From UBA1562 sp041653955 (lineage in GTDB: Bacteria; Omnitrophota; Gorgyraeia; Gygaellales; Profunditerraquicolaceae), in the NCBI GenBank assembly GCA_041653955.1, contig JBAZEH010000003.1:10148-74147 (forward strand): a DNA stretch of 64,000 nt, read 5' to 3'. The notes beneath the pieces are model-generated. The model saw only the letters and a program-made list of their open reading frames with translations, had not been told where the DNA came from and did not search any database. This document shows, piece after piece, positions 1 to 8,388 of this stretch; the first letter of the stretch is position 1, and the number at the start of each line of letters is the position of its first letter. A program made the translations under genes and the position numbers.

Positions 1-249
1 AGGGTGCGTTATGGCAAGCTTCATTTTATCCTGTATTTCCGTTCCTGGGACCTGTGGGGAGGTTTTCCTTCAAACCTCGGGGGATTGCAGCTGGTAAAGC
101 AGTATATGGCCGAAGAGATAGGAGTGGAAGACGGTGAGATGGTGGCTTTAAGCAAAGGCCTGCATCTTTATGAGTATAGCTGGGACCTGGCAAAGTTAAG
201 GACAGGGAAACAGGATCCCGTTTCGCTTCAGGGTAAGGGAGCAAAGTAA
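1..249 (+). CDS. Thymidylate synthase family protein, C-terminal part (5' end outside window)
   Basis: The frame is open from the first base to TAA at 247-249, so the gene starts upstream of the window. The visible part of about 82 residues carries the nucleotide-binding end of a thymidylate synthase fold: YFRSWDLWGGFPSNLGG (Arg-Ser phosphate-binding and Asn-containing segment) and SKGLHLYEY (His/Tyr that contact the dUMP sugar). The wording, RSWDLWGGFP rather than the RSxDxxLGxPFN of E. coli ThyA, resembles the archaeal-type thymidylate synthase branch. The expected role is methylation of dUMP with methylenetetrahydrofolate. The stop overlaps the next start (TAATG), which suggests coupling to the PilZ gene. 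Family assignment is good; the exact subfamily is uncertain because only the end is visible. Confidence 0.75.
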   Translation, partial: RVRYGKLHFILYFRSWDLWGGFPSNLGGLQLVKQYMAEEIGVEDGEMVALSKGLHLYEYSWDLAKLRTGKQDPVSLQGKGAK

Positions 250-659
250 TGAGCACGGAATACTGCGGTGAAGAGCGGCGTGATTTTATGAGAATGGACC
301 ATATAACACCGCTCGCTTATAAAGTATGCCGTCAGGATACTATCAATAAATTACTTCAAGGGTATACCTCAGATATCAGCCGGTCCGGATTGCTATGCAA
401 CATAAAGGACAGGGTAAATAAAGACGATATATTGTGGCTCTCTTTTGAGAGGGGCACGCTGAATATATTAGAAGAACTGGAAAAGAAGAGCCTGATCTAC
501 CAGAACGGTATTATTGGCAAGGTGGTCAGGATAGAAGACAGGGGCGACACTACTTATAATGTAGGGGTCCAATTTATCACCCGGCAGGAAAAGGGCCCGG
601 AGGGAATATATTCAAGGCTGCGGTTTGTTAAGGACGCGTTTGGCGGGGAGGGTAAATAA
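249..659 (+). CDS. PilZ domain protein
   Basis: A 136-residue protein with both parts of the cyclic-di-GMP binding signature: an N-terminal RxxxR (RDFMR, about residue 11) and DISRSG (D/NxSxxG) about 30 residues later, followed by the beta-barrel of a PilZ domain (GKVVRIED, YNVGVQFI). No other domain is visible, so it is a stand-alone receiver of c-di-GMP. Its ATG overlaps the stop of the thymidylate synthase gene, and gpsA begins 3 bases after its stop, so the three are probably co-transcribed. It is the first of three PilZ proteins within 2.6 kb. The target process (pili, motility, exopolysaccharide) cannot be read from the sequence. Confidence 0.85.
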   Translation: MSTEYCGEERRDFMRMDHITPLAYKVCRQDTINKLLQGYTSDISRSGLLCNIKDRVNKDDILWLSFERGTLNILEELEKKSLIYQNGIIGKVVRIEDRGDTTYNVGVQFITRQEKGPEGIYSRLRFVKDAFGGEGK

Positions 660-661
660 TA

Positions 662-1660
662 ATGCGTAAAATCGCTGTCTCCATTTTAGGCGATGGAGGA
701 TGGGGGACTACCCTGGCGATATTGCTGTATCAAAAAGGGTTTGATGTAACTTTATGGGGAGCTTTCAAGGATTACGCCTCCTACCTGGATAAAAAAAGGA
801 TAAATATAAGGTTCCTGCCGCGGGTCAGGATACCTAAGGGTATAAAAATAACTCCGGAACTGGAAGAAGCCGTATGCGCAAAGGAACTGATCATACTGGC
901 TGTCCCTTCGCAGTATCTGCGCGGAGTCCTGAAAAAGGTCAGGAGGATGGGGCAGGCAGGTAAGGCGGTATATTTAAGCGCGGCCAAAGGGATAGAGATA
1001 GGCTCGCTGCAGAGGGTCTCTGAAGTAATGCGCGATGAATTGGGCGGCGTGAAATTGGCAGTCCTTTCAGGCCCTACAATAGCGCATGAAGTGGCAAGGG
1101 GGGTACCCACTACTGCTGTGATCGCCTCCCGTGATAAGAATTTAAGAAAGCGCCTGCAGGGTATGCTTATGACGGAGCGCTTCAGGGTTTATACAAACCC
1201 TGACCTGATCGGGGTAGAATTGGGGGGTAGCCTTAAAAATATAATCGCTATCGCCTGCGGCATATCTGATGGTTTAGGTTTTGGCGCGAACACAAAAGCC
1301 GCCATACTCTCTCGCGGGTTAGCCGAGATCTCCAGGTTAGGGCGCGCTATGGGAGCAAACGTAAAGACTTTCAGCGGGATAAGCGGGCTGGGAGACCTGG
1401 TTACTACCTGTATCAGTCCTTACAGCCGCAATAGAAGCGTGGGTGAACAGATCGGTAAAGGAAAGACAATGAAGGAGATAATGGCCCATATGCAGATGGT
1501 TGCGGAAGGGGTGCCGACCGCCAGGTCAGCATACGCTTTGAGCATGAAATATAAAGTGGATATGCCTATTACAAGGGAAGTTTACGCCGTTCTTTATAGA
1601 AATAAATCTCCCAGGCGCGCAGTGCGTGATCTGATGACGCGGGAGAAGAAAGAAGAGTAG
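662..1660 (+). CDS. gpsA: Glycerol-3-phosphate dehydrogenase [NAD(P)+]
   Basis: Reduces dihydroxyacetone phosphate to sn-glycerol 3-phosphate, the backbone of membrane phospholipids, in the cytosol. The 332-residue length is normal for the family. The N-terminal Rossmann motif is GDGGWGTTLA (residues about 10-19); LSGPTIAHEVARGVPTT and the helix SLKNIIAIACGISDGLG with the catalytic Lys follow, then the conserved ISGLGDLVTTC and SRNRSVG segments of the C-terminal helical domain. A GGGAGG-like ribosome-binding site lies within the end of the upstream PilZ gene, 3 bases before which the stop occurs. A possible terminator and tRNA-Pro follow, so this is probably the end of a transcription unit. 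Confidence 0.95.
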   Translation: MRKIAVSILGDGGWGTTLAILLYQKGFDVTLWGAFKDYASYLDKKRINIRFLPRVRIPKGIKITPELEEAVCAKELIILAVPSQYLRGVLKKVRRMGQAGKAVYLSAAKGIEIGSLQRVSEVMRDELGGVKLAVLSGPTIAHEVARGVPTTAVIASRDKNLRKRLQGMLMTERFRVYTNPDLIGVELGGSLKNIIAIACGISDGLGFGANTKAAILSRGLAEISRLGRAMGANVKTFSGISGLGDLVTTCISPYSRNRSVGEQIGKGKTMKEIMAHMQMVAEGVPTARSAYALSMKYKVDMPITREVYAVLYRNKSPRRAVRDLMTREKKEE

Positions 1661-1668
1661 ATAATGCT

Positions 1669-1708
1669 GGCGCCGTTACAGCACTAAAGAGAAAGCGGCG
1701 CTGTTTTT
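1669..1708 (+). terminator. Possible intrinsic terminator after gpsA
   Basis: The stem GCGCCG (1670-1675) can pair with CGGCGC (1696-1701), with a loop of about 20 bases, and a run of five T follows (1704-1708). The loop is long for an intrinsic terminator, so this is a moderate call. It lies between gpsA and tRNA-Pro. Confidence 0.4.
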
Positions 1709-1730
1709 CCGACAGCAAAATAGATAAAAA

Positions 1731-1805
1731 CGGGGCGTGGCTCAGTTTGGCTAGAGCGCTTGAATGGGGTTCAAGAGGTCGACAGTTCAAGTCTGTCCGC
1801 CCCGA
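1731..1805 (+). tRNA. tRNA-Pro, anticodon GGG
   Basis: A cloverleaf can be drawn by hand. The acceptor CGGGGCG pairs with CGCCCCG (1798-1804) with discriminator A. The D arm is GCTC/GAGC. The anticodon stem CTTGA/TCAAG holds loop ATGGGGT, giving anticodon GGG. The T arm is GACAG-TTCAAGT-CTGTC. The CCA end is not encoded. A CGGGG start is typical of bacterial tRNA-Pro. Confidence 0.95.
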
Positions 1806-1845
1806 CTTTATTCGTGTTGTTTTAGGATCGGTCAGGTGATAACCT

Positions 1846-2217
1846 ATGGCAGATGAAAGACGCAGGTCCGTGCGCGTAAAGAAGGTTATTAATATCCGGT
1901 ACACTGATGATAAAAAGAAGTGGGATATCACTGCCATAAGGGATATAAGCGAGACAGGTATATCTTTTACTACCCATAAACCATTCTCGCCTGATGATAT
2001 CATAACTTTCCTGATAAAGATCCCCACAATGCCGTTAGAGTGGCTGGAGATCACCGGCAGGGTGGTGGCTTCCGAGGGTATTATATCTGCCGCCGGGGCT
2101 ATGCTGGAAGGCTCATTTATAACAAGGGTAGAATTCGTTAATTTGCAGGGCCGGCATAAAGAGTTCATACAACAGTATATAACGTGGTTTTTGTCTAAAC
2201 AGGGAGGAAGAGAATGA
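1846..2217 (+). CDS. PilZ domain protein
   Basis: A 123-residue single-domain PilZ protein. The signature is RRSVR (RxxxR, residues about 7-11) and DISETG (D/NxSxxG), with the rest a predicted beta-barrel (WLEITGRVVASEG, GSFITRVEFVNL). It should bind cyclic di-GMP through these motifs. The last bases overlap the next PilZ gene by four (ATGA), so the two are translationally coupled and may act together. A weak CAGGTGA ribosome-binding site precedes the ATG. Confidence 0.85.
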   Translation: MADERRRSVRVKKVINIRYTDDKKKWDITAIRDISETGISFTTHKPFSPDDIITFLIKIPTMPLEWLEITGRVVASEGIISAAGAMLEGSFITRVEFVNLQGRHKEFIQQYITWFLSKQGGRE

Positions 2218-2567
2218 GCCGCAGTGGCCCTGAAAGGCGAGAACATCCCCGCGTAAACGCCTGTTTTTCCGTTTCATACCGTATAATTGAAGAGACTGAA
2301 TATCCAAGCTTCTCTCAGGCAAAAAATATAAGCCTGGGAGGTATTTTATTGACTACTAACAGGAAACTTGAGGAGGGAACGAATATAGCCCTGGAAATAA
2401 GGTTACCCTTTGACCCGGATCCGATCATGATAACCGGCAGGGTGCTGGAATCGCGCGAGATAAGCCGCGACCTGATCTATGATACGCGGATCAACTTTCA
2501 AAGTATAGACGAAAAGCATAAGGGTATCCTCAAGGAGAGCATAGATTATTATATTAAGAAAGGATAG
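2214..2567 (+). CDS. PilZ domain protein
   Basis: A 117-residue protein with REHPR (RxxxR, residues about 9-13) and NISLGG (D/NxSxxG), followed by the PilZ barrel (ITGRVLESREI, YDTRINFQSI). It overlaps the previous PilZ gene by four bases, and hom follows 3 bases after its stop. The paired PilZ genes therefore sit at the head of the threonine cluster, although a functional link to amino-acid synthesis is unlikely. Its role is probably c-di-GMP reception; the partner is unknown. Confidence 0.87.
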   Translation: MSRSGPERREHPRVNACFSVSYRIIEETEYPSFSQAKNISLGGILLTTNRKLEEGTNIALEIRLPFDPDPIMITGRVLESREISRDLIYDTRINFQSIDEKHKGILKESIDYYIKKG

Positions 2568-2570
2568 ATA

Positions 2571-3866
2571 ATGAAGAAGATAAATGTGGGTTTGATCGGT
2601 TTCGGTAATATAGGCTCGGGGGTCGTGAAGATCCTCTCCGATAGAAGAGGTTTTTTAAGCAGCAAGATAGGATTGGATATAGCTATCAAGAAAATATGCG
2701 ATAAAGACCTTACCTCTAAAAGGAATGTTACCGTAGATAAAAGCCTTTTTGTAAAAGATATTAAAGAAATAATTGATGACCCGCAGATAGATATCGTAGT
2801 TGAACTGATAGGCGGCATACATCCGGCGAAGGAGTATATATCCGAGGCCCTGAATAAAGGCAAGAATATCGTTACCGCCAATAAGGCGCTTCTGGCCCAG
2901 GAGGGGCGCGCGCTTTTTGCCCTTGCGCGGGACCGCGGCAAGAGCATTCATTTTGAGGCGTCTGTCGGGGCGGGTATCCCGATCATAAAATCGCTGCGCG
3001 AAGGCCTGGTAGCTAATAAGTTTTTTAATATCTTCGGTATTGTTAACGGCACCTCCAATTTTGTCTTATCGCGGATGTCAGAGAATAATTGCAGTTTCAA
3101 TGACGCGCTCTCAGAAGCCAGGGCGCAAGGGTTTGCGGAGAGGAACCCTACCTTTGATATAGAAGGCATGGATTCCGCGCACAAACTGATATTGCTTACT
3201 TACCTGTGTTTCGGGAAACTGGTGGGCATGGAAGATATATTCATAGAAGGCATATCCCGGGTTTCTTTGGCGGATATCAATTATGCCGCGGAGATGGGCT
3301 TTGAAATAAAACTCCTGGCTATAGCGAAGAAGGATTCAGACGGGCTGGAAGTGCGCGTGCATCCGACCCTTATACCAAAACACCATCTTTTGTCTTCCGT
3401 GTCCGGGATATCAAACGCGATATACGTATCCAGCGACCTGGCCGGAGAGCTTCTTTTTTCAGGCCCGGGAGCCGGGCAGCTATCAGCTGCGTCTGCCGTG
3501 GTATCGGACATTGTTGACCTGACGCAGGGGTTAAAGGCGGGTATGTTCAGGCCGACACTTAATATAGTGGAGGATAAGTCCATAAAGAAGCTGCGCAGGA
3601 TAAACGATATAGAGAGCCGTTATTACATACGTTTTATGACCGTTGATAAGCCGGGGGTGTTGGCGAAGATATCCGGCGTCCTTTCTAAATTCGGAATCAG
3701 CATAGCTTCCGTTACTCAAAAGGAGAGGAAGAGGGCGCAGGTGGTGCCTATTGTTATGATCATTCACGAGGCCAGGGAGAAAAACCTGCGTTCCGCGCTG
3801 GATGCGATAGGCCGCTTGAATATCATAAAACAGGATTCAGTAGCGATAAGGATAGAAGATGTCTAA
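2571..3866 (+). CDS. hom: Homoserine dehydrogenase with ACT domain
   Basis: Reduces aspartate semialdehyde to homoserine, the branch point to threonine and methionine. The 431 residues match the monofunctional bacterial enzyme. Rossmann motif GLIGFGNIGSGVV is at the N-terminus; the catalytic domain holds NGTSNFVLSRM and DIEGMDSAHKLILL (substrate-binding Asp/Lys). A C-terminal ACT domain (residues about 345-420, VDKPGVLAKISGVLSK) should give feedback control by threonine. It starts the aspartate-family run: hom, thrC (8-bp overlap), CoaB-like gene, apgM, cstA, lysC. An AAAGGA ribosome-binding site precedes the ATG. Confidence 0.96.
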   Translation: MKKINVGLIGFGNIGSGVVKILSDRRGFLSSKIGLDIAIKKICDKDLTSKRNVTVDKSLFVKDIKEIIDDPQIDIVVELIGGIHPAKEYISEALNKGKNIVTANKALLAQEGRALFALARDRGKSIHFEASVGAGIPIIKSLREGLVANKFFNIFGIVNGTSNFVLSRMSENNCSFNDALSEARAQGFAERNPTFDIEGMDSAHKLILLTYLCFGKLVGMEDIFIEGISRVSLADINYAAEMGFEIKLLAIAKKDSDGLEVRVHPTLIPKHHLLSSVSGISNAIYVSSDLAGELLFSGPGAGQLSAASAVVSDIVDLTQGLKAGMFRPTLNIVEDKSIKKLRRINDIESRYYIRFMTVDKPGVLAKISGVLSKFGISIASVTQKERKRAQVVPIVMIIHEAREKNLRSALDAIGRLNIIKQDSVAIRIEDV

Positions 3867-4959
3867 GAAAGCAAAAGCGCCGGATGCGCGGTATAACGGA
3901 GTAATTGAAAGATACAAAAGTTATCTGCCGGTTTCCCGCGGTACTCCTGTGATCACCCTGAATGAGGGGAATACTCCCTTGATACGCGCAAATTACCTTA
4001 GCCGGCTGATCGGCAGGGATTTTGAGGTTTATCTGAAATATGAGGGCCTTAATCCGACAGGTTCTTTTAAGGACCGCGGTATGACTATGGCTATATCCAA
4101 GGCTTGTGAAGATCGTTCAAAAGCGGTGATGTGCGCTTCAACCGGGAATACTTCCGCATCTGCGGCGGCATATGCCGCGAGAGCGGGTTTAAAATGCATA
4201 GTGCTTATCCCGCGCGGAGCGATAGCCCTTGGAAAGCTTAGCCAGGCGCTTATCCATGGAGCGGTAGTGCTGGCAGTAGACGGTAACTTCGATGATGCCT
4301 TAGAATTGGTGCGTGAGATCACCTCAAATTACCCTATAACCCTGGTTAATTCTTTAAACCCTTACCGCATAGAGGGGCAGAAAACGGGAAGCTTTGAGAT
4401 ATGTGATGCTCTTGGTGACGCGCCCTCTTTCCAGGTAATGCCGGTCGGTAATGCCGGGAATATCACAGCTTACTGGAAGGGGTATAAGGAGTATAAAAAA
4501 GCCGGTAACTCTAAAACTTTGCCTAAGATGCTGGGTTTTCAGGCGGCTGGTTCAGCCCCTATAGTAAAAGGCCACCCGATAAAAAACCCCGACACTATCG
4601 CTACAGCCATACGCATCGGTAATCCTGCGAGCTGGAAGGAAGCGGAACGCGCTCGCGATGAATCCGAAGGGCTTATTGATATGGTAAAGGATTCAGAGAT
4701 AGTATCTGCTTATAAATTGTTGGCGGTTAAAGAAGGGGTATTCGTTGAGCCTGCTTCAGCTGCTTCTATCGCCGGGCTTTTAAAACTGGCGAAAAAAGGA
4801 TATTTCAAGAAGGCATCCGGGCGCAAAGGCATAAAAAGGATAACCTGCATCCTGACAGGGCACGGATTAAAAGACCCTGACAGGGCGATAAAGAGCATAA
4901 AACAGCCGAGGGTAGTGAAGGCGGACCTGAAGTCGGTATTGAGAGAGATAGGGTATTGA
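3859..4959 (+). CDS. thrC: Threonine synthase
   Basis: Converts O-phosphohomoserine to threonine with pyridoxal phosphate. The PLP Lys lies in NPTGSFKDRG (about residue 69) and the phosphate-binding turn is GNAGN (about 197-201). At 366 residues it is the short, single-domain class found in many bacteria and archaea. The start overlaps hom by 8 bases, and its TGA overlaps the ATG of the next gene. Its presence implies a source of phosphohomoserine, yet no GHMP-type thrB is found in the window; see apgM, two genes downstream. Confidence 0.95.
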   Translation: MSKKAKAPDARYNGVIERYKSYLPVSRGTPVITLNEGNTPLIRANYLSRLIGRDFEVYLKYEGLNPTGSFKDRGMTMAISKACEDRSKAVMCASTGNTSASAAAYAARAGLKCIVLIPRGAIALGKLSQALIHGAVVLAVDGNFDDALELVREITSNYPITLVNSLNPYRIEGQKTGSFEICDALGDAPSFQVMPVGNAGNITAYWKGYKEYKKAGNSKTLPKMLGFQAAGSAPIVKGHPIKNPDTIATAIRIGNPASWKEAERARDESEGLIDMVKDSEIVSAYKLLAVKEGVFVEPASAASIAGLLKLAKKGYFKKASGRKGIKRITCILTGHGLKDPDRAIKSIKQPRVVKADLKSVLREIGY

Positions 4960-5591
4960 TGAGGATCTCTTTGAAGGGCAAGCGAGTTTTGATAACTGCC
5001 GGACCGACCTGGGTCCCCATAGACCCGGTGAGGGTTATCAGTAATACGGCAACCGGAGAGACCGGCACCCTTTTGGCGCAAATCTGCAGGAGGTCCGGAG
5101 CCAATGTTACGCTTTTGCTGGGGCCTGCCGCGGCATCCTGCCCGGACAGTAAAGTTAAGGTAATACGTTTTACGTTCTTTAACGAACTCAGGAGTATCTT
5201 GTTTAGAGAGCTCGCTTCTCATAAGTATCAGTTCCTGATACACGCGGCAGCAGTCTCGGATTATGGGCCTCAAAAATTATCCGGGAAAAAGATAGTTTCC
5301 GGGATAAAAAGACTGGACCTTAAGCTTAAGCCTACGCCTAAGCTAATAGACGCGGTAAAAAAGATAAGTAAAGGCGTATATCTCGTAGGGTTTAAATTTG
5401 AACCGGATGCCGCCGGGGGCACGTTAATAAAAAAGGCCAGGGATATGATGCATAGGTCTTGCGCTGATATAGTGGTTGCCAATACAGTCCGCGGGAACCG
5501 TTATCAGGCGTATATAGTAGGGGAAGAGGCTGTTGAAGGCCCAATCAAAAATAAAAGAAGATTGGCGGAAAGGTTGATCAAAAGATTATGA
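4959..5591 (+). CDS. coaB: Phosphopantothenoylcysteine synthetase domain protein (CoaB only)
   Basis: About 210 residues matching the CoaB half of the Dfp flavoprotein, which ligates cysteine to 4'-phosphopantothenate using a nucleotide triphosphate. Visible motifs are LITAGPTWVPIDPVRVISN, the SNxATGxxG-like NTATGETG and HAAAVSDY, plus a C-terminal FKFEPD and ADIVVANTV. The CoaC decarboxylase domain usually fused upstream is absent. The ATG at 4959 (TGATG overlap with thrC) is preferred over an in-frame TTG at 4956. Being locked between thrC and apgM is unusual for a CoA gene. coaX, panE and panB elsewhere in the window belong to the same pathway. Confidence 0.85.
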   Translation: MRISLKGKRVLITAGPTWVPIDPVRVISNTATGETGTLLAQICRRSGANVTLLLGPAAASCPDSKVKVIRFTFFNELRSILFRELASHKYQFLIHAAAVSDYGPQKLSGKKIVSGIKRLDLKLKPTPKLIDAVKKISKGVYLVGFKFEPDAAGGTLIKKARDMMHRSCADIVVANTVRGNRYQAYIVGEEAVEGPIKNKRRLAERLIKRL

Positions 5592-6793
5592 AATATATAG
5601 TCGTTGTTGGAGATGGGATGGCGGATTATCCGCTTAAGGAGCTGGATGGCCGCACGCCTTTAGAAGTTGCGCGCACTCCCAATATGGATTTTATAGCCAG
5701 GCACGGGAGGCTCGGACGGGTCAAAACCATACCAAAAGGCCTGTCGCCGGCTTCGGATGTGGCTAATATATCCATTCTGGGTTATGACCCCAAAAAATAT
5801 TATTCGGGAAGGGGGCCCCTTGAAGCGGCTAATTTAGGGGTTAAGCTTCAGGAAGGGGATGTGGCGTTCCGCTGTAACCTGATTACCGCGGGCAATGATA
5901 AGCTTGTTGATTATAGCGCCGGGCATATAAGTTCTAATGAAGCGGAGATATTGATAAAGTCCCTTGATCAGAAGATAGGCTCGGAACGTATAAAATTTTA
6001 TCCCGGGGTAAGTTACAGGCATCTTATGGTAGTCAAGGGGGGCGCGGCGGAGCGCTTGCAGGGCCTCAAGTGCGTCCCTCCTCACGATATCAGCGGGCAG
6101 AGTATATCCAGGAATTTACCCAAAGGTAAAGGCGCGGATATTATAATAAAACTTATGGAGGATTCGCGCAAGGCCCTTGGGAGCCACGAGATAAACCTTG
6201 TGAGGATAGACCTGAAGGAGAACCCGGGGAATATGATATGGTTATGGGGGCAGGGTATGGATTTAAAGATGCCCAAGTTCCAGGAAAAATACGGCCTTTC
6301 AGGCAGCGTAATATCGGCGGTAGACCTTATAAAGGGGCTGGGGAAGATATTAGGGTTAGACGTGATAAAGGTTTGTGGGGCTACCGGTTATTATGATACT
6401 GATTATGAGGGGAAAATGAGGGCGGCATTGAAGTCCCTTGAGAAGAAAGATTTTGTTTTTTTGCATGTTGAGGCGCCTGATGAGGCGAGCCATAACGGAG
6501 ACTTGAGAGAGAAGATCACCGCTATAGAGAGGCTTGACCAGTTAGTTGTGGGGGGGGTATTAAAGGGGCTCAAGCGCAGCAAGAATTTTCGTATCCTGGT
6601 TTTACCTGACCATGCTACCCCGATCTCTCTTAAAACCCATGCTTCCGATCCGGTACCTTTCGGCGTATTTGGCAAGGGTATAGTCGGCAGGGGGTTTCTT
6701 AATTACAGCGAGAAGGAGTCCGTGAAGTCCGATCTTTATTTTGAGAATGGTTTTGAATTGATGAATTATTTCATCAGCGTTTCCGAGGAGTAA
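5588..6793 (+). CDS. apgM: ApgM-type phosphoglycerate mutase family protein, probable homoserine kinase
   Basis: A 401-residue member of the archaeal-type cofactor-independent phosphoglycerate mutase family of the alkaline phosphatase superfamily. Metal-site motifs are visible: VVGDGMADYP at the N-terminus, DVANISILGYDP (with the phosphorylated Ser/Thr region), HVEAPDEASHNGD and LPDHATP near the C-terminus. A subgroup of this family found beside threonine genes has been proposed to be a homoserine kinase (the 'proposed homoserine kinase' model of TIGRFAMs). Here it follows hom, thrC and the CoaB gene with a 4-base overlap, and no classical thrB is seen, so homoserine phosphorylation is the more likely job. 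A role in glycolysis remains possible. Confidence 0.85.
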   Translation: MKYIVVVGDGMADYPLKELDGRTPLEVARTPNMDFIARHGRLGRVKTIPKGLSPASDVANISILGYDPKKYYSGRGPLEAANLGVKLQEGDVAFRCNLITAGNDKLVDYSAGHISSNEAEILIKSLDQKIGSERIKFYPGVSYRHLMVVKGGAAERLQGLKCVPPHDISGQSISRNLPKGKGADIIIKLMEDSRKALGSHEINLVRIDLKENPGNMIWLWGQGMDLKMPKFQEKYGLSGSVISAVDLIKGLGKILGLDVIKVCGATGYYDTDYEGKMRAALKSLEKKDFVFLHVEAPDEASHNGDLREKITAIERLDQLVVGGVLKGLKRSKNFRILVLPDHATPISLKTHASDPVPFGVFGKGIVGRGFLNYSEKESVKSDLYFENGFELMNYFISVSEE

Positions 6794-6798
6794 GGCGC

Positions 6799-8388
6799 TT
6801 GAATTCGTTAATCATTGTTTTTGCCGCGGCACTGTTGTTTTTTCTTGCCTACAGGTTTTACGCGCGCAAGATAGAATCGCTGTGGCATATAGACCCTCAC
6901 CGTTCTACACCGGCCTATTCTAAATATGACAGTGTGGATTATATCCCGGCAAAGAACTGGCTGGTATTATTCGGGCATCATTTCGCTTCCATATCGGGGG
7001 CAGGCCCGATCATAGGCCCGGTGATCGCAGTAATGCTCTGGGGGTGGCTGCCAGCGCTGCTGTGGGTTGTAATAGGGACTATATTCATCGGCGGGGTGCA
7101 TGATTTCGGATCTTTGATAACCTCGATAAGAGAGGGCGGCTCATCCGTGCCTGATATCGCGGAACACGTTATTTCAAGGCGCGCCAAGATATTGTTTGCC
7201 GTTTTTGTCTGGCTCACCCTGATCCTCATTATAGCGGTTTTTGCTTACCTGTCCGCCCAGACTTTCATAAAGGAGCCCAGGGTGGTTCTGCCGTCATTGG
7301 GGCTTATACCCGTAGCGATAGCGGCCGGGTATCTTCTTTATAATTTAAGGATGAATTCCCTGATCGTTACTATTATAGGGCTTGCTTTTTTGGCCGGTTT
7401 GATATATATGGGGAACTTCTGGTCTTTGAATATCGGCATTAACGGGTGGCTGCTGGTTTTATTTGTATACAGCTATTTTGCTTCTATTCTGCCTGTAAAC
7501 GTTCTTTTGCAGCCCAGGGATTACCTTTCCAGTTTTTTGTTATTCTTCGGTGCGGGGGCAGGTTATATGGGCCTGTTATTATCGCGGCCCGTGATAAATA
7601 TGCCGTATTACCGCCAGTGGAGTACAAGCGAGGGGTATCTGTGGCCCATGCTTTTCGTGACTGTTGCCTGTGGGGCGGTATCGGGGTTTCATTCGTTGAT
7701 AGCAAGCGGCACTTCATCTAAACAGATAGCCAATGAACGCCACGCCAAAAGGATCGGTTACGGGGGGATGGTCACTGAAGCGGTAGTAGCGATATTGGCG
7801 ATAATCTGCGCCGCGATACTTTTTAACGGCCGGGAGGACACCGCGGCGCTGTTGAAAGCCGTGAATCCCATAGATATATTCGGCAGAGGTTACGGGATGA
7901 TCACGCAGGGGGTGCTGGGAGGTTATGGCAAGGCTATTGCCATAATCATATTGAACGCTTTTATATTGACTACCCTGGATACCGCGGCCAGGATATCGCG
8001 TTATCTTACCGAAGAGTTATTCGGGATCAGGAACCGTTATCTTTCTACGGGGTTGGTCGTAGGGTTAGGGGCTGCGTTGGCATTCAGCGGCAAATGGGCC
8101 AAGATATGGTTGACATTCGGCGCCTCCAATCAGTTAGTGGCGGCCTTGGCTTTATTCGTTTTGAGTTGCTGGCTCTTATCTAAGAAAAAGAGCGTTAAAT
8201 TCACGCTCATACCGGCAATTTTCATGCTGGCTACCAGTACCGCGGCGCTGGCATCCCAGGCCTTGAGGTATTTTATTAAGAAGGATATACCGCTTTTTAT
8301 TATAACGGCGCTCCTTATTCTTTTAGCAGGTTTTATGGCTTATGAGGTGACGCAGGCTATATTCTTTAGGAGAAAAAAATATGCATAA
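6799..8388 (+). CDS. cstA: Carbon starvation protein CstA family transporter
   Basis: A polytopic membrane protein of 529 residues with about 14 hydrophobic stretches. Family hallmarks are GHHFASISGAGPIIGPV near residue 55, FGGVHD-like IGGVHDFGSLI, and SGTSSKQI in the middle. CstA proteins import pyruvate or peptides in characterised bacteria. The start is TTG at 6799, with GAGGAGTAAGG just upstream as ribosome-binding site and no closer ATG. It lies between apgM and lysC (8-base overlap with lysC), so it is likely part of the aspartate-family operon. That position suggests import of a carbon skeleton or a peptide, but the substrate is not determined. Confidence 0.92.
   Translation: MNSLIIVFAAALLFFLAYRFYARKIESLWHIDPHRSTPAYSKYDSVDYIPAKNWLVLFGHHFASISGAGPIIGPVIAVMLWGWLPALLWVVIGTIFIGGVHDFGSLITSIREGGSSVPDIAEHVISRRAKILFAVFVWLTLILIIAVFAYLSAQTFIKEPRVVLPSLGLIPVAIAAGYLLYNLRMNSLIVTIIGLAFLAGLIYMGNFWSLNIGINGWLLVLFVYSYFASILPVNVLLQPRDYLSSFLLFFGAGAGYMGLLLSRPVINMPYYRQWSTSEGYLWPMLFVTVACGAVSGFHSLIASGTSSKQIANERHAKRIGYGGMVTEAVVAILAIICAAILFNGREDTAALLKAVNPIDIFGRGYGMITQGVLGGYGKAIAIIILNAFILTTLDTAARISRYLTEELFGIRNRYLSTGLVVGLGAALAFSGKWAKIWLTFGASNQLVAALALFVLSCWLLSKKKSVKFTLIPAIFMLATSTAALASQALRYFIKKDIPLFIITALLILLAGFMAYEVTQAIFFRRKKYA

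Noticed and set aside
4710..5273. 187-codon minus-strand frame opposite thrC/coaB
   Set aside because: It lies entirely opposite two well-supported genes and shows no conserved motif; it is an antisense artefact of their codon use.
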